A stretch of DNA of 33,411 bases. Origin: an uncultured Clostridium sp. (GTDB taxonomy: Bacteria > Bacillota > Clostridia > Peptostreptococcales > Peptostreptococcaceae). Below, one piece after another: positions 25,913 through 32,863 of this stretch. Each line of letters begins with the position of its first letter. Within the stretch, counting starts at the first letter, position 1. The stretch covers positions 1 to 33,411 of the forward strand of contig UQCY01000007.1 of assembly GCA_900539645.1 (NCBI GenBank), in the 5' to 3' direction. The notes under the pieces were generated by a model. It saw only the letters and a list, made by a program, of their open reading frames with translations, had not been told where the DNA came from and searched no databases. The position numbers and the translations under genes were made by a program.

Positions 25913-25941
25913 GTTATCCAACAATCTATCAAGATTGTCAA
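25913..25941 (-). promoter_or_regulatory. Possible internal promoter for a 55-60 nt RNA
   Basis: On the minus strand a perfect -35 TTGACA (25936-25941) is followed after 17 bases by GATAAC (25913-25918, 4 of 6 matches). A transcript from about 25906 to the terminator would hold a CAAAC/GTTTG hairpin and the terminator stem. The -35 overlaps the CAATCT/AGATTG hairpin. Confidence 0.35.
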
Positions 25942-26322
25942 ATAAGAAAAAAGATGTGTTTAGAGAAAAAAAGAAAAACGATTTGCTACTCAAAAAGGAA
26001 AACGGTAGCTTTTAACGAAACTGAGGAAAAACGGAGAAAAAAATAAATAAGAAAAATTATCAGTAGTAATGCCAGGAGCGCATCCCCGACATTACATTTC
26101 CCAATCTATTTTTAAATCCAAACCCAGTATATTTATCTGCCACACAGTCCCCACTGTGTGGCAATGAATAACATCTTTAACTCAATACTAACTTTCTAAA
26201 TTTATTCTAAAACCAACCTACTAACTAACTGTGATTGAGTATGAATATATTTTATGTTTATTTAATTATTTTTATTTATCTAATTTAATAATTTAATCAT
26301 TCTAATTAGTTATATTTTTTAA

Positions 26323-26377
26323 TAGTTATACTTTATCTATTGTGAAGTAATTAGTTATACTTTGTTTATTGTGAAGT
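26323..26377. repeat. Tandem 26-base near-identical repeat (29-base period)
   Basis: Copies at 26323-26348 and 26352-26377 both begin TAGTTATACTTT and end TATTGTGAAGT, differing at two positions. A partial third copy (TTAGTTATA) starts at 26306. They lie about 100 bases beyond the S-layer stop codon. Function is not evident. Confidence 0.7.
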
Positions 26378-26475
26378 GTTTATGTTTTGACTATAATTAA
26401 CTTATCCTTATAATCTTAATTCTTAAATACTTTATAATTTTGAAATCAATTTAATATACTACTTGGCTTCAATAA

Positions 26476-28617
26476 TTATTTTTCAAGTCCAAGTAAGTTA
26501 GCTAATGTTTTTACTACATCAAGACTAACACCATGACCTACCTGGTAAAGAGCATTTGCATTTTTACCGTATAATTCTAAAGCATTTAGCTGAGCTTTAT
26601 CTAATTTATTTGTAGCAAGTACTATTGGAGCATTGTTAAGAGCTGCTAAGTTAGATACTGTTAATGCATCAACTAATTCCATTTTATTTCTCTGTCCGTC
26701 TTTTGCTACTAAAACATCAGTATTGTCACCAAATCCATTTTTAGCATAGAATGTGCTTATAACTTTTGCATTAGTTTCCTGTCTATTTTCACCAGCTATT
26801 CTTGTAACTGGATTAGTTTTATTAACAGCTTCTTTTATACTATCAAAATCAGCCTTAGAAACAACAGATTCTCCACCTACAACAGTAACTGCTTTATTAC
26901 TTAAGTATTCTAAAGTATCATCTGATAAACCACTATTTTTAGATACTATTATTGGAGCCTGATTACCAGCATTAAGGTTTTTATTTGATGCAACTGAAGC
27001 TATAGACATAGCATCTGCTTCACCATTTGCTCCTACAACATATGCATTTGTAGCACCATTTATAACATTGGCAACTTTCATAGAAGTATCTTCTCTATCT
27101 TTACCGCCGTATCTCTTAACTGTAAATCCATATGATTTAAGTTCTTTTTCTACATTTCTTGATACAACACTAGTACCACCAACTATATCTATTTCTATAC
27201 CACTTAAGTTTCCTACCTCCGCATTTCCAGCTAAAGTTCTTATATAATCTGCAGTAGCTTTTGGTATTCTATCTTTTTCAACTAAAAGCATTGGTGCATT
27301 TGCTTGAGCTGCTAATGGTGATGCAGATAATCCATCTACTAATGAATTTCCGTTAACCATAACTATTTTACCAGTTCCGCCACTAAAAGCTTTATTCTGA
27401 TCTGCATATTCTTTAGCTACTTCTACAGCTGTTTCATATCTATTTTCACCTGCAAGTATATCTACTCTTGCATTTTCATTGTATAACCAACTTAATAAAG
27501 TCTGAGCATCATTTTTGTTTTCACCTTTTATTGTATAGTTTGTTACTTTTTTACTATTAGTTTTATCTGTAACAGCTATAGTAAATCCATAGTTTCCATC
27601 AGCTGATTTGCTAAGAGGATAATTTGCATCACCTATAGTTGCTCCTGATAATGTAGCAAACTTAACATTAGTATTTGGTATAGTATTTGCAGTTTGATTT
27701 GATTCTTTTAACTTAGTTAATAAATCATGTCCTTCTGTAGTTAACATAACACCATTGAATAAATCAGATGTTTTAAATGAATTTGCTGAACTTCCTACTA
27801 CTTTATAGCTATCAACAACCTGATCTGGTATATCCTGATAAGTATTTAAACTTTCCTGTGCCATAACTGGGAATCCACAGAAATCTGCTGCTGATGCTGG
27901 TGCACCTGTTGCTATAGGTGTTACCTGACCTTTAGTATTTATATATTTTGTAAAGTCTAATAATTTATCACCTGGTTTTATAACTATAGGTCCTTTAGTT
28001 CCTGCATTTGCATTTAAGTTTATAGTTATTGATTTACCAGGATCAACTGTTATATTAGGGTTTATTGTTGGTGCTTTTGCTGGTGCTGGATCAGATACAC
28101 CTGTGCTAGTATGCTCTTCTGGCGCTTCTGCTCTACTTACTGCATTTCCTAATATATTACTGTTACTTGCTAGTGCAGTAGTTATTGCTTCTGCAGTAGC
28201 ATTACTCATATCTGACTCTGCATATTCTGTTTTTAATGTAGTTGAGTAAACATTATTGCCTTCCTGTACAAATCCTCTTGACCATACAGAAACTGTCTGA
28301 CCAGCAGTTAAACCACCTATAGCAGTCTGTAAAGCATCCTGAAGACCTTCACCTTTATTAAGAGCTGTTGTTATAGCTGGAACTTCTTTTCCATCTACTT
28401 TAACATAGTAAATATACTGACCTGCATATGCTCCATTTCTTTTATCATTTGAGAATTTTATATTTTTTTCTGATAATAAAGTTTCTCTAACTTTTCCTAT
28501 TAGTAATCCTAGCTCGCTTGCCTGTACTTCCGTATCTGTTGTAGCAGCCATTATTGGCGCAACAGTTGTAGCTAGCATCGCTCCTGCCATTACTACTGAT
28601 AATTTTTTCTTATTCAT
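26476..28617 (-). CDS. slpA: SlpA-like S-layer protein with three C-terminal CWB2 modules
   Basis: A 713-residue secreted protein. It starts MNKKKLSVVMAGAMLATTVA, a signal peptide of about 25 residues very like that of C. difficile SlpA. Residues 26-380 are a variable outer region rich in Ala, Thr and Asn with one Cys, as expected for a surface-exposed S-layer part. Three CWB2 modules follow at about 387-495, 500-600 and 604-713 (ILAGENRYETAVEVAK, VKRYGGKDREDTSMKVANV, TRIAGENRQETNAKV). The last ends ALYQVGHGVSLDVVKTLANL, close to the SlpA C-terminus as I recall it. The ATG at 28615-28617 has GGAGG eight bases upstream; a longer frame of 31 extra residues is the leader. It probably forms or joins the S-layer by binding the wall polysaccharide. 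Whether it is cleaved into two chains like SlpA is not visible. Confidence 0.88.
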   Translation of the reverse strand: MNKKKLSVVMAGAMLATTVAPIMAATTDTEVQASELGLLIGKVRETLLSEKNIKFSNDKRNGAYAGQYIYYVKVDGKEVPAITTALNKGEGLQDALQTAIGGLTAGQTVSVWSRGFVQEGNNVYSTTLKTEYAESDMSNATAEAITTALASNSNILGNAVSRAEAPEEHTSTGVSDPAPAKAPTINPNITVDPGKSITINLNANAGTKGPIVIKPGDKLLDFTKYINTKGQVTPIATGAPASAADFCGFPVMAQESLNTYQDIPDQVVDSYKVVGSSANSFKTSDLFNGVMLTTEGHDLLTKLKESNQTANTIPNTNVKFATLSGATIGDANYPLSKSADGNYGFTIAVTDKTNSKKVTNYTIKGENKNDAQTLLSWLYNENARVDILAGENRYETAVEVAKEYADQNKAFSGGTGKIVMVNGNSLVDGLSASPLAAQANAPMLLVEKDRIPKATADYIRTLAGNAEVGNLSGIEIDIVGGTSVVSRNVEKELKSYGFTVKRYGGKDREDTSMKVANVINGATNAYVVGANGEADAMSIASVASNKNLNAGNQAPIIVSKNSGLSDDTLEYLSNKAVTVVGGESVVSKADFDSIKEAVNKTNPVTRIAGENRQETNAKVISTFYAKNGFGDNTDVLVAKDGQRNKMELVDALTVSNLAALNNAPIVLATNKLDKAQLNALELYGKNANALYQVGHGVSLDVVKTLANLLGLEK

Positions 28618-28716
28618 TATCATTACCTCCATTTTCGTTTTATAGTTTGTTACATCTCTTCTTATTTCTATTCTCGGCACCATAAAAATATGTGCTGTTT
28701 TCTTCCACACCCAAAG

Positions 28717-28743
28717 TTTATATCAACTGAGAAATAATAACAA
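28717..28743 (-). promoter_or_regulatory. Probable promoter of the S-layer gene
   Basis: On the minus strand an extended -10, TGATATAAA (TATAAA at 28717-28722), is preceded by TTGTTA (28738-28743) at a 15-base spacing. The leader would be about 93 bases and includes a GATGTAAC sequence near 28651. A stronger -35 is not seen. Confidence 0.4.
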
Positions 28744-29088
28744 GTACATTTGATTGTATTATTAAAACGAATCTCTATTAACAGTTATTAAAATAATGAA
28801 TATTTCCCTTTTATATCTAAAATACTATAGTTTTCTTGATAACTTATTCTCATATATCTTCACATACTATTCATAATTGAAACTCAGCTAAAAACTTCTA
28901 TCAACTATGGCAATACTGATAAGTAATCATTATTTATATTTATATATCAATAATAATAAATTATTTTTATCTGATTTTCATTTAAAACTTCATACGAACT
29001 TCTTTAGACCTTAAAACCATTTTTGATTATCGTTTATCATTTTATCATTAAATATTTTAATCATTATTTTCTAGCAACTCTATTGCCT
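28744..29088. other. AT-rich non-coding stretch
   Basis: About 345 bases upstream of the S-layer promoter with no frame that has a ribosome site. TTTATCATT-like words recur near 29030-29070, but I see no clear element until the motif at 29089. Confidence 0.5.
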
Positions 29089-29127
29089 AGAGAGCAAATA
29101 CATAGTTATACCTGCTCAAACGCAAAA
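29089..29127 (+). repeat. Single copy of the AGAGAGC...AAACGCAAAA motif
   Basis: AGAGAGCAAATACAT begins at 29089 and AAACGCAAAA ends at 29127, directly followed by a GC-rich hairpin with a T tail. The same two blocks in the same order, also followed by a hairpin, form the right arm of the inverted repeat at 25499-25525. The spacing differs (12-bp longer here). Confidence 0.45.
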
Positions 29128-29159
29128 AAAGATGCCCCACAGATTGTGAGGCATCTTTT
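29127..29159. terminator. Bidirectional intrinsic terminator
   Basis: AAAAGATGCC (29127-29136) pairs with GGCATCTTTT (29150-29159), and inside CACA pairs with TGTG. T runs exist on both strands. On the plus strand it could end a small RNA that includes the motif at 29089-29127; on the minus strand it backs up the tRNA terminator. Confidence 0.75.
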
Positions 29160-29203
29160 CGATAAGTGTTTTAATACTGGTATTATGGTTTTATTTACTA
29201 ACT

Positions 29204-29232
29204 AAAAAATACTCTATCCTAGGATAGAGTAT
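29204..29232 (-). terminator. Terminator of the tRNA-Gln transcript
   Basis: On the minus strand ATACTCTATCC and GGATAGAGTAT form a perfect 11-bp stem with a 2-base loop, followed by TTTTT. It lies 8 bases after the CCA end of the tRNA. Confidence 0.88.
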
Positions 29233-29239
29233 CTTAAAC

Positions 29240-29314
29240 TGGCTGGGGATATAGGATTCGAACCTATGCATACAGGAGTCAGAGTCATGTGCCTTACCGC
29301 TTGGCGAATCCCCA
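29240..29314 (-). tRNA. tRNA-Gln (anticodon CUG)
   Basis: On the minus strand a 75-base cloverleaf reads with acceptor stem TGGGGAT/ATCCCCA, D-stem GCC/GGC, T-arm ATAGG-TTCGAAT-CCTAT, discriminator G and an encoded CCA. The anticodon loop is CTCTGAC, giving CUG for the rare codon CAG. The acceptor U1-A72, discriminator G73 and loop context are those of tRNA-Gln. The anticodon stem CATGA/TCCTG has a T-C mismatch in its middle pair, which is unusual. The gene is single, with its own promoter and terminator. Confidence 0.93.
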
Positions 29315-29357
29315 ATATTCTTTTCTCTTAGGAAGCTCTCTCCCTTCGACAAGATAT

Positions 29358-29386
29358 ATAATACTACAGATTCAAAACTTATGCAA
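29358..29386 (-). promoter_or_regulatory. Promoter of tRNA-Gln
   Basis: On the minus strand -35 TTGCAT (29381-29386) and -10 TATTAT (29358-29363) are 17 bases apart, about 45 bases upstream of the mature tRNA 5' end. Confidence 0.72.
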
Positions 29387-29439
29387 CACTTTTTTAAAAC
29401 TTTTTTCAAAAAAAATAAAAAAACTTGGAAAAAACAATA

Positions 29440-29488
29440 AAAGAACTAGTATAATATCCTGCTCATAAAATATTATTACTAGTTCTTT
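29440..29488 (-). terminator. Terminator of the acyltransferase-like operon
   Basis: A long near-perfect stem: AAAGAACTAGTA with TACTAGTTCTTT, extended by TAATAT/ATATTA, and a loop of about 12 bases; on the minus strand it ends CTTTTATTGTTTTTT. It starts 29 bases after the stop codon. Confidence 0.78.
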
Positions 29489-29516
29489 CTTTTTAAACTA
29501 CAGTTAAAATAAACTA

Positions 29517-30980
29517 TTATTTAAATCTTATATATATTTTTTTTGAATAAAGATAAAGCATAAGCACAAATATTAATAGTATATAAATAACCAAGAATCC
29601 TATCATTCTGCTTCTACTTCCAAATACCGCAGATAATACATCTACAACAAGCCACTCATCTAGCCTTAGTCCGCATCCTCTTGCTACAGAACGCACATTT
29701 ACTTTAAACAGCGTATTTCTTAAAAACTCATTAATCCCAACAACAAACATTGGGCTAGCTCCCATAACCACAAATGGACGTGAAACTATATGAGAAATCT
29801 TGCTCCTATTCAAATCAAAAACTACAAACAACGCTGCAAAAACAACACAATATCCACCTAAAACAACCATCACAAAAGAAGGCGACATCACGCTCGCATT
29901 ATATGGGCAATTTCTCTCCATCAAAAGAGCAATAATCACAAAAAACATCCCCATAATCAGAATCTTATTGCTCTTATCTCTATTCTCTACTCTCCTATTG
30001 CACAGAAAACTTCCAGCTGCCATAGCCAGACAACCTCCACACAAAGCAGAAACAGTTGACATAATTCCGTATCTCTCAAAATCTCCAATATGACCTGGCA
30101 TAACCTTAGAATCCACAAAATACGCAAGACAACTCTTTGCAGTATCTCCAAAATTGACACTTGCAAAATAATAACCTGCAAGACCTGCCAACCCTATTGC
30201 AGTTAAAAACACAGCGATAACAAAAAGCTTAAAATTAAATCTCCTAAACAAAACATACAAAAGAGATCCAACCATATACACAACAGCTATCATCTGTAAA
30301 ATCCCCATAATCCTAAAACTATTAAAATTCCAAGCTCCAATTAAATTTATCAATACTCCAATTACAAATAATATAATACCTACCTTGACCTTCTTGATAC
30401 AAATCTCCTTAAAACTCTTCTTTTTCTTAACATCTAGCTCAACCTCTGTTGGAATCATAAAACAAACAGATGCCAACAACAATGGAAGTCCTAAATCGCC
30501 AAAACTTATCCCATTCCACTTAGAAAAAGCTAAAAAATCAGGCATCTCACATAAAACACCAATCCCAGATGAACAAATAATAGCAATCACAGCAACTCCC
30601 ATAATAAGCTCGACAGTTGTATATCTTCTCTTTAACACCTCTCCACCGATAACCTCTTTGAGATAATATGGCTCCTTTTCTACCTTATTAATAACAGTCT
30701 GCTCAGTAGAACTAACCTCCTTATCTGATTCAACTTTATTATCCTTCTTACTTACTTTCTTCTGCTTAGGACTTATATCTTTTCTATTTCCTTCATTAAT
30801 ATATACACCTTCTTTGATATGTACATCTTCCTCGATTTCTGGAACATCATACCCATCGTACACTGGCATATCCTCATCCACAAAATGTATATTGTCCTCT
30901 ACAATCTTAGCAATTTTCTCTAATTGAATCTCTTGCTCAATATTTTTCTTTACATCTATATCGTCATTCTTACCATTCAA
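29517..30980 (-). CDS. HGSNAT/DUF1624-like multi-pass membrane acyltransferase homologue with a charged N-terminal extension
   Basis: A protein of about 487 residues. The first ~120 residues are hydrophilic: the first 60 are strongly acidic (about 18 Asp/Glu, e.g. VPEIEEDVHI) and the next 60 rich in lysine. About ten membrane helices follow. The pattern KWNGISFGDLGLPLLLASV (about residue 155), FRIMGILQMIAVVYMVGSLL and the FERYGIMSTVSALCGGCLAMAAGSFL segment resemble the heparan-alpha-glucosaminide N-acetyltransferase family, whose members move acetyl groups from acetyl-CoA across the membrane. The histidine normally found beside the W-x-G-x-x-x-x-D motif is not present, so activity is uncertain. 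I favour a TTG start at 30978-30980, seven bases after AAGGGTG; a GTG three codons upstream lies too close to that site. It follows the small poly-lysine gene. Confidence 0.65.
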   Translation of the reverse strand: MNGKNDDIDVKKNIEQEIQLEKIAKIVEDNIHFVDEDMPVYDGYDVPEIEEDVHIKEGVYINEGNRKDISPKQKKVSKKDNKVESDKEVSSTEQTVINKVEKEPYYLKEVIGGEVLKRRYTTVELIMGVAVIAIICSSGIGVLCEMPDFLAFSKWNGISFGDLGLPLLLASVCFMIPTEVELDVKKKKSFKEICIKKVKVGIILFVIGVLINLIGAWNFNSFRIMGILQMIAVVYMVGSLLYVLFRRFNFKLFVIAVFLTAIGLAGLAGYYFASVNFGDTAKSCLAYFVDSKVMPGHIGDFERYGIMSTVSALCGGCLAMAAGSFLCNRRVENRDKSNKILIMGMFFVIIALLMERNCPYNASVMSPSFVMVVLGGYCVVFAALFVVFDLNRSKISHIVSRPFVVMGASPMFVVGINEFLRNTLFKVNVRSVARGCGLRLDEWLVVDVLSAVFGSRSRMIGFLVIYILLIFVLMLYLYSKKIYIRFK

Positions 30981-31004
30981 AACAATCACCCTTGCTAAAA
31001 ATAC

Positions 31005-31271
31005 TTATTTTTTCTTCTTTTTCTTTTTCTTCTTAGTCTGCATAGGTGGTACCTTAGCTCCATTGTCATACATAGCTGGTCCTTTAGGATTCTTTCTATT
31101 TCTAAACGCTTTCATACCATATGCGACAAATAGACCTACACCAATCCCCAAAGCAATTTCACTAAAACTCACCTCTGGAGTTGGCTTTGCTCCTGTAGCT
31201 GCAAATATATTTGTAGCAGTAGCTAAAGTGAACACACTCGCTAATGCAACTATTCTTTTAAAATTTCTCAT
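31005..31271 (-). CDS. Small membrane protein with a C-terminal run of nine lysines
   Basis: An 88-residue protein that I do not recognise as a family. Residues 1-24 look like a signal sequence (MRNFKRIVALASVFTLATAT, NIFAA). A second helix, FSEIALGIGVGLFVAYGMKAF, lies at about 36-56 and is followed by RNRKNPKGP, so the C-terminal part should be cytoplasmic. The tail is Gln-Thr then nine Lys, coded by a mix of AAG and AAA (five AAA/AAG switches), which argues against simple polymerase slippage in the DNA. GAAAGGAAAG precedes the ATG. It lies 24 bases upstream of the acyltransferase-like gene and is surely cotranscribed with it; the acidic cytoplasmic extension of that protein is a natural partner for the basic tail. 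Confidence 0.72.
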   Translation of the reverse strand: MRNFKRIVALASVFTLATATNIFAATGAKPTPEVSFSEIALGIGVGLFVAYGMKAFRNRKNPKGPAMYDNGAKVPPMQTKKKKKKKKK

Positions 31272-31310
31272 TGTCTACTTTCCTTTCTCTAAAAACTTTC
31301 ACATATTTAT

Positions 31311-31316
31311 ATTATA
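31311..31316 (-). promoter_or_regulatory. Possible -10 box for the poly-lysine/acyltransferase pair
   Basis: A perfect minus-strand TATAAT lies about 40 bases before the ATG of the small gene. At 17 bases upstream only TTTTTA is seen as a -35, so the promoter is weak or needs an activator. Confidence 0.35.
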
Positions 31317-31355
31317 TAAGAAAAAGATGAATATAAAAACAGTTATAAATGTTTT

Positions 31356-32648
31356 TTATTTATTATTTCTATATATCCTAAAGGCTCTCTCTATTCTATA
31401 ATTTCTCGTTTCATCGTATAGTTCCTCTTCTTGTCCACCAAGCAAAATAGAAGAATAATAAAAATCACGTGGATTATCCTCTCCTACTCCATGCAATCTA
31501 ATATACTTATTATCAGGATTCGTAGTAGTAAAAACAAACTTCTTATAAGACATCATCTCTAATGCTCTAAAATTATTTGATGTAAAAATAAGCTGTCCCT
31601 TAGCTGACGTATCAAAAATCTTAACCAACTCGCCAAACAGATACTCATTAATCCCTAAATCAAAATCATCAATCACTAAACACATTGACTCATTATTATA
31701 CAATTTAATCAAATAATTAATAATAGAAACTATTCTCTTAATACCTTTTGATTCATATATAAGTGGAATAGTATAACCTTCTTTAACACTCATAAATTCT
31801 ATTATCATCCGCTTTTCTCCATTATCCAAAAGCTTTTCATCTTTAATAGAAATATCTATTTTCATAGAAGGAACAATACACTCTATAATATTTCCAAGTT
31901 GTTCGATATTTCTTTTTAAACTATCAAAGTCACTTACCTTTATAATACATTTTCCATTTGAATCACTTTTAAATATTCTTGCTTCACCATCTCTTATAAT
32001 ACTTAAATTGTTAATAGCAAACTTTTTCAAAACATCTACTACAAAAGAAAGCTCCCATTCCCCTTTTCCAAAAAGCTCATTTCTAACTCTTTCATTTAAA
32101 CCATTTCCAAAAAGCATCGATTCTCCAGCTTTATTATCATACAAAACTCGTAAAAACATTCTAGTTTCCTTAGAAATCATATTCTTAATCTTTGAATACG
32201 TAATCTCACCATTTCTTATCTCAAATAAAGTACTCTTTCTGCTCCATTTTCCTTCATTTAGTTTTTTAATCGATAACTTTTCATAATCCACTACATATCC
32301 ATTCTCCTCAGATTTAACAATTTCAAATTTATAATCTATTATTCCCTCAAACTCATCAAACTTTACATAAAAACTATATTCTAACATTGCAGCCTTAGAT
32401 CCAAAATTAATCAAACTATCAATATCATCTGGTAGTTTCTCCCATTTTATTAAATATTTTAAAATATGTGTAGCATCAATAACGGCAGATTTTCCAGAAC
32501 TATTTTGTCCATAAATACCAAGTATAGAACTATTGTCTTTAAACTCCTCTGATTCTATTTCTTTTACAGTATTTATTTTTATCGCTCCATGACATACATT
32601 TTTTATACCATTTATATTTATAGAAATTATTCTTACTAGCTCTTTCAT
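31356..32648 (-). CDS. Stand-alone AAA/ABC-type ATPase (AAA_15/OLD-like N-domain, no nuclease)
   Basis: A 430-residue cytoplasmic ATPase. The N-terminal ISININGIKNV strand precedes Walker A GQNSSGKS (residues 47-54). An ABC-like signature region is ESKGIKRIVSII (299-310), Walker B is CLVIDDFD (323-330) and the switch region is IFTSNNFRAL (354-363). The second acidic residue of Walker B is Asp rather than Glu, and the usual switch His is Asn. No TOPRIM or HNH domain follows, unlike OLD or Septu-type systems, and no partner gene is next to it. Such lone ATPases occur in abortive-infection and other defence loci, but also elsewhere; the function is unknown. An extended -10 promoter and AGAGGAGG ribosome site are clear. 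Confidence 0.78.
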   Translation of the reverse strand: MKELVRIISININGIKNVCHGAIKINTVKEIESEEFKDNSSILGIYGQNSSGKSAVIDATHILKYLIKWEKLPDDIDSLINFGSKAAMLEYSFYVKFDEFEGIIDYKFEIVKSEENGYVVDYEKLSIKKLNEGKWSRKSTLFEIRNGEITYSKIKNMISKETRMFLRVLYDNKAGESMLFGNGLNERVRNELFGKGEWELSFVVDVLKKFAINNLSIIRDGEARIFKSDSNGKCIIKVSDFDSLKRNIEQLGNIIECIVPSMKIDISIKDEKLLDNGEKRMIIEFMSVKEGYTIPLIYESKGIKRIVSIINYLIKLYNNESMCLVIDDFDLGINEYLFGELVKIFDTSAKGQLIFTSNNFRALEMMSYKKFVFTTTNPDNKYIRLHGVGEDNPRDFYYSSILLGGQEEELYDETRNYRIERAFRIYRNNK

Positions 32649-32680
32649 AAACTTTTCCTCCTCTATTTGATTTTATATTT

Positions 32681-32689
32681 ATTATATCA
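32681..32689 (-). promoter_or_regulatory. Extended -10 promoter of the AAA ATPase gene
   Basis: On the minus strand TGATATAAT matches the extended -10 consensus TGnTATAAT. No good -35 is present, as is usual for this class. The leader would be about 25 bases and holds AGAGGAGG at 32658-32665. Confidence 0.6.
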
Positions 32690-32753
32690 TTTTTATAAGT
32701 TATTAATTAAAGGCAAAAAAACATACGTTATTTATCTAAAAATTGTCATAAAA

Positions 32754-32809
32754 GAACCCCCACTCAGGGATTCCTAGGAATCAAACTGGACACTTAAGTC
32801 TGTGGGGGT
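32754..32809 (-). other. Structured palindrome-rich element (possible RNA switch, terminator or insertion-element remnant)
   Basis: ACCCCCAC (32756-32763) pairs with GTGGGGGT (32802-32809). Between them lie the 14-base palindrome GATTCCTAGGAATC (32769-32782) and ACTTAAGT (32792-32799). On the minus strand a rival hairpin GAATCCC-N6-GGGGTTC (32754-32773) followed by TTTT would use the same G run, so two exclusive folds exist just upstream of the AAA ATPase promoter. The GAATCCC/GTGGGG layout also recalls the right-end hairpins of IS200/IS605 elements, but no tnpA or tnpB is present. Confidence 0.45.
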
Positions 32810-32863
32810 ATTGACGTATTATTTAATTTTTAGCATCTTCATCGAGCCACTTTTTATTTTACC

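Larger units (their letters stand above)
25847..26163 (-). ncRNA. Structured RNA region downstream of the S-layer gene (long 3' UTR or independent RNA)
   Basis: Between the S-layer stop and the terminator at 25847-25890 the minus strand shows ordered hairpins: an 11-bp perfect stem with a GGGG loop (26138-26163), a compound stem GTAATG/CATTAC with inner GGGG/CTCC (26066-26095), GCTAC/GTAGC (25985-26009), CAATCT/AGATTG (25922-25937), then the terminator. A pyrimidine-rich tract links them. Two hairpins use G-U pairs that would be A-C clashes on the other strand, which supports minus-strand transcription. I see no clear promoter before the first hairpin, so a long 3' UTR is as likely as a separate RNA. 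Confidence 0.5.

Noticed and set aside
25954..26046. A 30-codon plus-strand frame (MCLEKKRKTICYSKRK...) in the structured region after the S-layer gene
   Set aside because: It has only a weak A-rich ribosome site, lies antisense to the ordered hairpins, and its Lys/Arg content follows from the purine-rich strand.
25856..26163. Succession of hairpins considered as a CRISPR array or riboswitch
   Set aside because: The hairpins are not repeats of one another and there are no regular spacers; no known riboswitch core was recognised.
28618..28710. Thirty-one extra residues at the N-terminus of the S-layer protein
   Set aside because: The upstream start has no ribosome site and would bury the signal peptide; GGAGG sits properly before the ATG at 28617.
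29191..29409. A 72-residue minus-strand frame
   Set aside because: It runs through the tRNA-Gln gene and its terminator, so it is chance coding.
31008..31034. Nine-lysine tail considered as a homopolymer slippage artefact
   Set aside because: AAG and AAA codons are mixed, so the DNA is not a pure A run and the length is unlikely to be a sequencing slip.
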